From Mycogone perniciosa (Eukaryota; Ascomycota; Sordariomycetes; Hypocreales; Hypocreaceae), in assembly GCA_025331125.1 (NCBI GenBank), contig JAOALB010000062.1:124001-188000 (forward strand): a stretch of 64,000 bases of DNA, given 5' to 3'. Below the pieces are notes generated by a model. That model was not told the origin of the DNA. It was given only the letters and a program-made list of their open reading frames with translations, and made no database searches. Positions 23,026 through 32,751 of the stretch are shown in pieces. Numbering within the stretch: position 1 is the stretch's first letter; every line of letters starts with the position of its first letter. The translations under genes and the position numbers were made by a program.

Positions 23026-23636
23026 TTAGCCGTTTGCCTGCACATCGTAGTCACAGAATTTGATGGTCTGGCCCGACACATGCTTGTTGTTGACATGAAC
23101 AATCTCCTCCTCATCTTCAAAAACACAATCAACCCTGTTTCCGAAGGTTTTCTTCCATGGCTGGAGACGGTTCTCTGTCCTCTCCTTTGCCTCGATCTCC
23201 TGAACCCAGGAGAACGGGCGCTGCACCATGTTCGCTGTCTCCATTCTCAGTGGGAACAGGGGCAGGAGGAAGCTTTCACAGCGTCAGATGAAAGACTGGG
23301 CAAACATAATGGGGGATTGAAGAGGTGAGTATAGTCAGAAATACATACCTGAGGGTGAGGTTCTGGGGGTTTCTCAGCTGCACTGGCTAGTAGTCTTTTG
23401 TTGCGATGACAATCGATTTGCATGAGAGAGACTGGAGTGGAAGTTGAAGCAAGAGGAAGCTTTGTCAAGTTTCTCGGTCTCAGCACAAAGTGGGATAATT
23501 TATACTTGCATGCACGAGGCTCTGCTTTGAGCTGGCAATGTGTGATGAGCCAGTACACAGTCAACTTGCACATGCCTAGCCCAGTGATCGCCTCGACTGT
23601 CCAAACTATGGAAAGCCAGGCCACCAACCAGCGCAT
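23026..23636 (-). CDS. Possible small secreted protein, exon structure uncertain
   Basis: An ATG at 23636 starts MRWLVAWLSIVWTVEA, a plausible signal peptide, followed by a Cys-containing segment running to a GTATGT donor near 23348. Downstream, an ATG-starting frame (23244-23026) encodes an acidic segment (VDCVFEDEEEIVHVNNKHV) that looks coding. I could not find an acceptor that joins the two in one frame without a stop: the CAG acceptor near 23296 leads to TGA four codons later. Either a further intron exists, or one of the pieces is spurious. No family is recognised. Confidence 0.3.
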
Positions 23637-23669
23637 CTTCGCAGAAGCGGTCTTTCGTTCGGTGAGCAT

Positions 23670-24293
23670 GAGTCCAATAAGAGAGGATATTCCACCTCAT
23701 TGTCTACCGGGCCCACTCCGTCGCTCCCCTAGGCAAGATCTCGAGTGATACAAGGAGTCACGCAATGTGATCAACGAAAACGACGTGCAGCCGGTCAAGA
23801 CCTATAGTTTCACATTTTCGTAACTAATATTACAGCTGAAGCGATTCGACCTGTATCTGTGTGCGGGGTAGAGACAAACTTGAGTCCTCACTTGATGCCT
23901 CGCCAGGAGTGGTGGCCGCCTGTATGCTGTGTAACACGAGGCAGAAGCCTAGGCGGTGCCACGTATGAGGACAAAGAACTGCCAAGCCTGCTTCGGTGTT
24001 GAATTTGTTCCGTAGAGCGCTCACCAAGTTCCTTTGATTGATGCCTGAGCTGCGCAACTTCTTCAGATCCCACTGCCCACTCAACCCCAGAAGGAGCCAT
24101 CTCAAAGGCAACGCGGGACGCAGGCACCATCTCTAGTTGAATGACCTACTTAAAGCTATTCCGCTGTCTTCCTCACAGGATTAGTACTGCAGATTACCTC
24201 CCGCGCCGTCTTCTGCCCTACTCGCCAGTCCTAGCGACTGTGAGAAGAACAACTCTCTCGCCACAGCCTTCATTGAATCGCCCACCCATCACC
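23670..24293. other. Intergenic
   Basis: Upstream of the peptidase-like gene. A coding-looking patch on neither strand is convincing; pyrimidine-rich sequence just before 24294 is probable leader. Confidence 0.4.
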
Positions 24294-25144
24294 ATGACTA
24301 CGCAGCAACTCACCCTAGGCTCAGGAGGGAGCTTCCTTGTCGGCATCACTGGAGGCGGGGTACTATTTATTCCCTCATACATCCCGAAAATCGCTTTGAG
24401 CTGACGAGGATTCAGTTGTACAATTCCGGTCTCGACTACAACTCGGCCGCTGTGCTTAAAGATGCTCTGCCAGACTCCTTCTCTCGAGAAGGTAAATCCG
24501 ATATAAAAATCCTCAAGGTGATTCCCAACCTACCAGCCGAGTATGAAGCCTCGAGGGAAATCGTCCAGGGCATGTGGAACGGTAATGCCTCGCTCTATGA
24601 CCCCTCGGCCAAGCCCGGAGAGCACATCGAGGTACAACTCATGATACACTTGGGAATGCGCACTCGAGAGCCCAATTATTGCTTTGAGAGCTTTGCGCGG
24701 AGAGACGGTTATGTTCACCCTGACAACTGCGGTAACCTCCCTAACCCCGATGACTACAAGCCTGGTGGACGCTTTGATAGCTGTCCGGCGGAGTTGGGCC
24801 CAGACTTAGACATTGAAGCCGCCGAGAAGGCGACACACGCTGCCTTGCCAGTATGTGCTTGCACATGCTATTCTTTTTGAGAGAATGCTAGGTGACTGAC
24901 AAATGAGCAGCACTACAACATGCGCGTGTCTGTGAATGCTGGGCACAACTTGTGTGAATGGTTTTTCTACAGCTCGTTGGCTGAGGGTTACAGGCGTGAT
25001 GCTCCACTCAACGTGGCGTTCATTCATGTGCCCCCTGGAAGATCTGATGAGGATCTCAAGGCTGGAGTTGGGATACTGGAGAGGTATATTGAAGCGCTGG
25101 CAGACCAGATTGAGAACAAGAAGTTAGATTCCCACCATCTGTAG
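24294..25144 (+). CDS. Pyroglutamyl peptidase I-like protein (family C15)
   Basis: A 244-residue cytosolic cysteine peptidase-like protein that would remove N-terminal pyroglutamate from peptides. Exons 24294-24359, 24416-24850 and 24911-25144 all join in phase 0. The catalytic set of family C15 can be placed: Glu in NYCFESFARRDGY, Cys in NAGHNLCEWFFYSSLAE and His in VAFIHVPPG. The segment before the Glu (EVQLMIHLGMRTRE) matches the family HIGM strand. The N-terminal strand reads FLVGITGGG, where the family usually has VTGFGPF, so the substrate loop is altered or the first intron boundary differs. The ATG lies in strong context (CACC ATG ACT). It is next to a decayed NLR gene, but no link is proven. 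Confidence 0.8.
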
Positions 25145-25794
25145 ATTTAGGCCACTCGACCCCTAGAAAAGAGGTGCGCAGTTACCTTAGGTAGCACATT
25201 ACGCAACAGAATGAATTCGCTTTCTAGACGTGACGATCTTGCTTCAGCTGTACAAGCAAGACGAGTATACAACCCTTCAGGGATGTATTTCAGAGCTGAA
25301 AGCGTGAGATGTACTCCGTACGTAAGAGATCTTGGAGTGAGCCAGTTGGACAGCCTGGGCTGTAGCACATACTCGTGCCAAGGCGCTCGCGCCTCTTCCA
25401 CCAGCACATCATCTAATACATGTAACCCAAGACCTGTGAGACAATCCTCCAGTAGTGGACTAGTGCGTCAATGGCCCGAGTCTGTGATACCATATGATCG
25501 TATCATGACCAATGTCCATTCCGGAACTTTGACCAAAGATATTCAGGCCTGCTGCTTACGCTCAGCCCCCCCAAATTGCGTCGAACCCCTATTTGGACCA
25601 GCCTACCCAACCTACCCGCCACAGTTCGAGAGACGATATGCATCTCCCGTACTGAGGAATACATACCGCGATCGGAACTGCCTGTAAGCTTGGGCTCTCT
25701 CAAATTCCACCCTCTATGCCACTTTCCCTCTTCCCGCGGCTTAAGCGAGACGCTTCTTTGTGTACTCTCTAAAACCCCTCCTTTAACGCCGAAC
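25145..25794. other. Intergenic
   Basis: Contains a 158-codon plus-strand frame (25211-25687) of non-protein-like composition, rich in Ser, Arg, Cys and Pro, and a copy of the dispersed motif (GTACTCCGTACG, about 25311-25322). It is probably the upstream region of the NLR pseudogene. Confidence 0.45.
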
Positions 25795-28700
25795 ATGGTC
25801 GACTTGTCAGATTCACCGGATGAGTTGACTCAGTTGTGGCAGGCGGCGTTGAAGCAGCACATGCAACGTCTTGGAAAGGAGGAGCACGATAGGGTCATGA
25901 AAACAATGGACATCAAAACCTTCAATGCGCATCTCAAGGCCCTGCACGAATCTCATAGAAACTCCAAGTTCATGGTCTACCTGGAGAAATTGCAGCCTAC
26001 GTTCGGAATTGTGAGAGACTTTGGGACCGTGATATGCGGAGTCTCTCCCTCCTCTCTCACAGGTAACGCACCAGCACTAGTCTGGGGCTCTATCCTTGCT
26101 GTTCTTGAAGTACTGTACCCCCTGGCAACGCAGTCTCCTACAGTTACAACTTCATTGATTGTTGCCAGGGCATTTTGCTAAGCGCCTCAGCAGGCCTTAC
26201 GGGGCGCAACTGCGACTCTTGACAAAGTGACAACGATACTGAGTGATATAACCAGCTTGCTGCCGAACTTCAAGAGCTACTTGGATTTATTTCCCAAAGG
26301 CACCAAACTGAGATCTATTACACTTGATCTCGTCAACAGTTATGTTACTTTTCTCTTGGACACCAGACAGTATTTGCTCAACAGACCACTGAGTAAACCC
26401 CGACCTTTCCCAGCATAATTGAACATCCTAACGAATGTGGCAGAGAATTTTTTGAAAGCTTTATCGCCAAAAACCAATTTCCTAAAGGGGATTGCTGTTT
26501 TGGAATCAACACTTCGACGCCACGGAACTAATTTCCGGGCTGAAGTGGATGTTCTCACCTGCGAGATAATCGTCAAGGAACGCAGACCAATCTCGCTGCC
26601 TGTCAAAGTTGCTACAACATTAAGCCCCAACATGTTGCCAAAAAATGATAGGCTTTTTGGCCTCAAAAGCCAGCTGGATCTGCTTCATTCTTACCTGAAG
26701 CCCAATAACCGCCGGCAGTCGTGTTCTTTGCATGGGATTGGAGGCAGCGGCAAGACGTCACTAGCCTTGGAGTATACCTATCGATTTTGGGAGTCCTTCA
26801 ACTATGTGTTCTGGGTTCATTCGGAGCACGACGAAGAGTTGGCAAACTCATTCGCCTCGATTGCCACTACAGTTGCCCCAGATTCATGCATTAGAGGCCG
26901 AGACCAAAATATCTCGCTGTCGCGGCATTGGCTGGGGAATACCGGTTCGTTGTCACCAATTGCTTCAAAACCTTGACCAAAAACTCAATAAAATCTTAGA
27001 AGATACCTGGCTTCTAGTGTTTGACAATGTTACAAGCAAGGATGCCCTACAACCTTACCTGCCGGCTTCTATACGTGGCTCGATCATCATCACGACACAA
27101 CTGTCGGAGATGCAAGACCTCACAACGCATAGCATTCATGTTCAAGGGTTTACGAAAAAAGAGGAGGCCGTCAATCTACTCTACCACTACTTGAATGATG
27201 AATCCGCCGATAGGGCCGACGCTGAGGAAGTGATAGACTTAATTGGTGAACTTCCCTTGGTCATCGCGCACGCCGCCGGAGTAGTCAACCAAACACATTG
27301 TCCTTTACCACAATTCATTGAAAACATTCGAAAGAGGAGCGAGCGTTCCACATTCTGGATTACAGACAGGAAAGACGAACCGATGACCACGTTCCACTAT
27401 GAACGTAACTTTGCTGTGGTTTTTGATTTAGCTTTTGATACCTTACACCAAGATGTTCGTGTTTTACTCGAGTGTCTAGCCTTTCTAGACCCCAACGGAA
27501 TTCCAGAAGATATGGTGTTCCCCAAACAAGGGACAAAAGTCCTTCAGCATCTGGGTATCTCTCAAAATGTTAGGTAAGTCCCCTCATCGCTGCTCTGGGA
27601 AAGCAATCTTGGTGGCTAACTATGTCACAGTCAGTTGCGGATCAAGAAAGAATTGAAATCACACCATCTGGTCCAGTTTCAGGCAAAACCAATGACCAAC
27701 ACACAAGATGCAATATTGAACCAATCATCGATCTTTCCTGCTCTCTTGGTTCACCGTTCGGTGCAGCAAGTCCTGCTTTTCAAATTGGACGAAAATCACG
27801 ACAGCCAGGAAGCACGCTTCCGCCAAGCCTTCGAACTCGTGCGGAGAGTCGTACCTAGACAGTCGCCATACCGAGATCCTATTAACCATCTTTGGCCCAT
27901 ATTCGAGAAGTATATAGGCAACGTGCGAAGTCTCTACTACAATTTTGTGATCCCCGAGAGACCTTTGCATCCTTTCCTCGAACTTGCGGAGCTATTTTCT
28001 GACGTTGGAAACTACCTCTGGGAGAAGAACATTCCATCAGGTTTTACAAGGGATATGCTTAAAACTGCTGAGGAGATATGTGATAAAATTCTTGACAGGC
28101 ATGATCCAAATCCGATCCGCGCCGGCCTTCTTGCGGTCATTGCCTCGTTCGAGCTGAACGCCGGACCAGATAGCCGAGAGAGCTGCCTGGAGCATATGAG
28201 TCGGGTATTGGATCTTCGAAAACGACATATTGCATGCTTATCGGAGAATGAAGCAAAGATGGCAGACGGCCTTCTCTTAGGCAGTGCGTACAACAATCTA
28301 GCATGGGCCTATATGACGTCCAATGACTTCGAGCGAGCACATCCCATTTTAGAAAAATCATACGAAGTCAAACAAAAATGGGCTACCAAAATGGCTACCC
28401 CATTTCCTTTTGCGGAGTACTATAAGAATCTTGCCCATATAGCTTTGTATCAAGGCGAGAAGGGTATGGCAATCAATATGATGAAAAAAGCGCGGAAAAT
28501 GTTGGAAGACAACAAGGGCATTAATGCTGGAGCTACGATGCTATTTTCCTTCATCCTCGGTAACATGCAATTCTGCGTTGGTTCAACAATGGAGGCCCTC
28601 GAGGAACACGGAAGGACTCTCACTCTGCGAGAGATTACGCTTGGTGACTGTGATCCATACACACTTGACAGTCATTATGCCGTTGCAGTGGTGCACCATG

Positions 28701-29117
28701 AGGTGGGCAGTTTACATAAAGCTGCGTGAGTTGAGTTTCATTTGCTTCGAGTCCATTTTTAAAACGACAATCATGAGCTATTCTGACCAACTCTGACATA
28801 CAACTAGTGACCACATTAACAAATCACTGCGTTACCGGGAGTCCTGGTATCCGATGGCCGTTGCCCGATCTCTCTATCGCCTATCAATGATACGAAGAGA
28901 CCAAGGAGAAGCTGATGCCAGCAAGTTCCGTGACGAAGCTCGACAGATTCGTGACGGCCTGGCAATCTTCAAATCTGAGCGCACTACCCCAAATTTCGAC
29001 TTGACGACGGAAGAAGGAGAGGTCGAGTGCTTTGATTACCTAGCACCCTTAGCTTCAGGGAGGATGTTTGGCGTAATGAATCATGCCACCACACGAACTA
29101 CGACGGCCAGGCTGTAG
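25795..29117 (+). pseudogene. Decayed NLR gene: Goodbye-like/NB-ARC/TPR
   Basis: A fungal STAND (NLR-like) gene with three parts. An N-terminal helical region (DELTQLWQAALKQHMQRLG, LVWGSILAVLEVLYPL) resembles the Goodbye/STAND N-terminal family. An NB-ARC domain follows with P-loop LHGIGGSGKTSLALEYTY, the Walker-B-like WLLVFDNV, GSIIITTQ and the GELPLVIAHAAG block. The C-terminal TPR-like region includes GSAYNNLAWAYMTSNDFERA and a final exon (about 28807-29117). Two good introns remain: the one after position 27572 (GTAAGT...CACAG) and one near 28727-28806. The gene is broken by in-frame TAA at 26179-26181 and 26416-26418 (codons 129 and 208) and by a frameshift near 26880, just after the P-loop region. 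Both TAAs could derive from CAA. Such proteins act in non-self recognition and regulated cell death in fungi. Confidence 0.8.
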
Positions 29118-29170
29118 ACTTTTCGCACAGGAACTGCAGCTCCCTCATGAATTCACAATAAGAAGTCTGT

Positions 29171-29186
29171 TACGAAGTACTTCGTA
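29171..29186. repeat. 16-bp palindrome, dispersed intergenic family
   Basis: TACGAAGTACTTCGTA is a perfect palindrome; the identical 16-mer recurs at 31855-31870. Confidence 0.85.
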
Positions 29187-30192
29187 CGAAGTAAACGGGC
29201 CGTGATGGACGAAACGGATGGTCTTGCCCTTGACCAGACGGTCTATGCTGACGTCGTTGTACATGTCATGCGCTATGACATGGCCCTTGAGTTGCGTCAT
29301 CTCCTCGAGCTGTTGTCCTCGGACTATGAAGTAAATATGCCATGTTGCTTTTCGTCTGACTTAATGCTGGCTGTGGAATTAGTCTTTGCCCCTTGAGACA
29401 ACTCTCTTTGGGAGAACAAACACAAATTCGAGGAATGTCCCTGGCGCTCGCCTCAGAATAGGTTTTTTTATGCATTCTATTAGCCTGGTCCCTGCATCTC
29501 CAATGTCGTGTCGTTTCACTTTTATGCATAACAAAGTAGCGGCTGATCGGTCGCGATTCAGCTCTCTGCCACTCGGGCTAAACGGATCGCCGAGGCGTTG
29601 CAGATCATTTAAGCTTACTACTATACGATGTAAGCCAAGTAACGCCATCAAAGCTTCATAAAAAGGGATTATCAAATATTTTGATATCCTTTACCGTGAA
29701 TAGATCAGACGATGGCATGCGTTGTTTACCTGGCCCAATCCCATGAAAGTATTATATAAAGGAAATATCAGCTTCCTCCTCACCGGTATTCTGATATCCG
29801 GAATCGAGATCACGCGGATTCCTCATTGAGGGTATACGAACTGAATTTGAGTTTCCTTAAACATCTTGCTTAAACCTAGATTGATGGCATTGCCAGTTGT
29901 TCGTAGTGAAGTAGTAATGAGATAATCTTACCCATCATCTCTATCGTCTCTGTGCGAAGTATTGCGACGTCATCGTCACAGAAGATTTCTTACAACTCAC
30001 AATTGAGGATGAATGAGACATGGATTCTCAGTAAAGTTTAATTCGAAATACGAACTGCGAGGCTTCTTCGTACGTTGAGCATGCAAGTCAGTTCATCAGC
30101 TCTTGCTCACCGACTTCGCATACGCTCTCTCCATCGAGTTTCAATACTGCATCTTGGTCTCTGGGGTCTGTGGTAACGTGAGGAAATTTGGA

Positions 30193-30200
30193 TATATAAA
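30193..30200 (+). promoter_or_regulatory. TATA box
   Basis: TATATAAA lies 152 bases ahead of the ATG at 30345, followed by a CA- and CT-rich leader typical of abundant secreted proteins. Confidence 0.55.
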
Positions 30201-30344
30201 CCCCAGGCCTCTCCGTCAACATCCAGTCTTTTTCTTCATCACCAACAGATCAAACACCCAGCTCACTACACTACAAAGCCTTCTCAACAATCCGCTTGCT
30301 CAAAAAACTCTATCCATTCACTTCAAACACCTTCAACAATCGAC

Positions 30345-30961
30345 ATGAAGTTCCTCGCTATCACCACCGCAGCCCTGGCTGCTGTAGCCACTGCCCTCCC
30401 AGGCGGCTATGATGGCAATGATGGCTATGGCAAGGGAGTTGGCGGCTATGGTGGCAAGGACGGCAGCTATGGTGGCAAGGATGGCAGCTATGGTGGCAAG
30501 GATGGCAGCTATGGTGGCCATGATGACGGCTATGGTGGCCATGATGACGGCTATGGTGGCAAGGACCGCCACAACCACTATGGTTATGGTGGCAAGGACC
30601 GCCATGATGGCAAGGACCACCACCGCAGGGAGTGCAAGCCTGGCACTTATGATTGCCTCAAGGACGACAGCGGCTGGCAAGTCTGCAATACCCAGGGCCG
30701 ATGGGTGGTAAGTGTTGTCCCTATCCGCCATGATTTCTGAGCATGAAGAGTTCTAATCAAGTCTTGTCTTAGTTTGGGGGCCACTGCTCTCGCAAGACCG
30801 TCTGCAAATTCAACAGGGAGAACAAGAGCCCCTACTGCGTTCCTCGCAAGTTTGAGTTCCCCAAGCACGGCCACAAGGATGACCACAAGAAGGACGACCA
30901 CAAGGACGACCACAAGAAGGACGACCACAAGGATGGCAAGGATGGCCAGTACTACTATTAG
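30345..30961 (+). CDS. Secreted Gly-rich/His-Lys-Asp repeat protein with Cys core
   Basis: A 183-residue protein from exons 30345-30707 and 30773-30961 (65-nt intron, GTAAGT...CTTAG). It starts with a signal peptide (MKFLAITTAALAAVATALP). Next come tandem repeats of YGGKDGS and YGGHDDG type, about 18 nt each (30430-30560). A six-cysteine core (ECKPGTYDCLKDDSGW, QVCNTQGRWVFGGHC, KFNRENKSPYCVP) is completed across the intron. The tail repeats HKDDHKKDD. The core spacing resembles small carbohydrate-binding modules of the CBM19-like, chitin-binding kind. The His/Asp repeats could bind metal or wall polymers. Likely an extracellular or wall-associated protein or candidate effector; the function is inferred. 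The repeat array is prone to copy-number change. Confidence 0.75.
30430..30560 (+). repeat. Coding 18-bp tandem repeat
   Basis: About five to six copies of an 18-bp unit beginning GGCTATGGTGGCAAGGA or a close variant, in frame within the secreted protein. Confidence 0.8.
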
Positions 30962-32751
30962 ACGAACAAACCTCTCAAGACGTCGGAATCTATTAGAATG
31001 GTAGAAAAGATCTCCATTACTAGATTTTTTTCACTTCAAGTCTTTCGTTCAACCAGTTGAGATTAGGGGAATTAAAGACAGAGTTTGGACGTTGATCTAG
31101 TCAGGAATGCCTGATTATACAGTTTGGATTATGATAGTTTTTTAAGAATACAACTACTTTTTACACTAAACACACACTCTCTCTTCGCTCCCTTTTTTAT
31201 AACCTTCAAGTTACCTTTTATGTTATTTGTCCTCGTGGCTATCATCATCATTGAATGACTGGTCGGCACATATGAGAGAGACTGGTTGAATTCAGAGACT
31301 ACATAATAATTGAAAATGAAATCGGTCTAGGTATTCTTAAGAAAGGGTGAATCGGCTCAACTTTTAATCACAGTAGTCAGTCCATCAAGCTTTTCTGTCT
31401 GGAAGTAAGGCAAACGATTCCCAAAGCTTGAGGCAACGTTGTCGGTCCAAATGTTGCTCCAACTCCAACTTTCCAGCAATGGTGTATAATACATGCTCTA
31501 TTAATACCTCCACGAGAGGAAAAGAGCTACGGGAAATATACAGTGAAATTAGTCTATGGTTGGTGTATCGTAGGAGATGAAAGTACATAAGAGCCTTATT
31601 CTATGTATTGACCTTGGTGATCTGATGTGATCCAGTAACGTAAGTCTGCTATTAGCCTAAAAAAAACACAAGAGTAAACATCAACTATTAACATTACAAA
31701 GCACTATTTCATATCATAGCAATAAAGCTCCTAAACATTGCTGTCTCCATCATGAGAACGCTGCCTAGCCTCAGCAATGCCCTACCAACAGCAGGAAGCG
31801 CTGCAACCAAGTCGAAATCTGCTTCTCCTCGTTCTAGGGTATCTGGGAATTATCTACGAAGTACTTCGTACCTACCCTAAAGATTGCATCAAGATCGGAC
31901 CCATGTCGAAGGCGCCGCCATTAATGGTCGGGATTGTGTTGCCGATGGGTGATGCCGAGTGTGTTTTCCATTTCAGAGTGCAAGCAGGAGGAATTGTTTT
32001 CTGTTACCGCATATGAACTAGCGCCTTTTTTGTATCAAGCTCTGAAAAGGTCGAGGTGATTGATTGAAGTTGGGGTATGTTGAGATGTTCGCGTACGTTG
32101 GTGGAGGAAGAGAAGGGGGAGGATTATGCATCCCGTGAGCCGAAATTGGCTCATTTCAGCCAGTTCAAAGTACTTCGTAACTGTTAATGTCATATTCTCA
32201 ATTTTGAGCTACTATCTTTTTGTTGAACCGTTTTGGGGGCTTAAATTAGCTTCGCGGCTGAAGCCGATGTGGAGATGCCGTCCATGGCGTTCCCTTTACA
32301 TAGGTAGCCCCAATTCAATCAAGCCTCATCTGAGTTGAGAGAGAGAGAACGCGTTCTTATATTGATCAATTCATTGAGAAACTCCCCAGTAAGCTGTATC
32401 ACATATAAGAAACCATGAACGCTTCATTACGCGCAGATTGGCTAGCTGAGTTGCCAGAATTCGTCATTATGCCCTGCTCTCGCAATCCCAATTGCATGGT
32501 CGGATTCATCCCGTCGTTCCCCAACTCTCTCAAAGCAAACGGGGCGGTGATTTTTCTTATTTGACTCGAAATCTGCCACGCTTCGGGCCTCAGTGAGCCT
32601 TGTCGACTCATCCTCAAAGAATACCAGAAGGGGCCTGTTGGCCCAAAAACAGGCCGCATCACAGCCGCTTCCATACGATCATCGCGACATGCAGACAATC
32701 TCCTCCGTTATAACGAGAAGATGTCAAAATCTTCTCCAATAAAGACGATCA
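30962..32751. other. 1.8-kb intergenic region
   Basis: AT-rich, no convincing gene. It contains the second copy of the 16-bp palindrome (31855-31870). At 32413-32700 the plus strand reads partly like protein (SLRADWLAELPEFVIMPC, then a stop), perhaps the far 5' end of the decayed NLR that follows. Confidence 0.4.
31855..31870. repeat. 16-bp palindrome, dispersed intergenic family
   Basis: Second exact copy of TACGAAGTACTTCGTA; see 29171-29186. Confidence 0.85.

Larger units (their letters stand above)
29118..30344. other. Intergenic with palindromic motif
   Basis: AT-rich spacer without a convincing gene. A perfect 16-bp palindrome of the dispersed family lies at 29171-29186. On the minus strand, 29328-29196 is open for about 44 codons and reads like protein (VKGKTIRFVHHGP), possibly a relic. 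The right end is the promoter of the repeat-containing secreted protein. Confidence 0.45.

Noticed and set aside
25211..25687. Plus-strand 158-codon frame upstream of the NLR relic
   Set aside because: Ser/Arg/Cys/Pro-rich, contains a copy of the intergenic motif, no domain.
30430..30560. CRISPR-like regular repeats
   Set aside because: In-frame coding tandem repeats of a secreted protein in a eukaryote; no spacers.
30333..30731. Minus-strand 132-codon hydrophobic frame
   Set aside because: It is the exact antisense of the Gly-rich repeat exon; its Ile/Ala/Val pattern is a mirror of the repeat.
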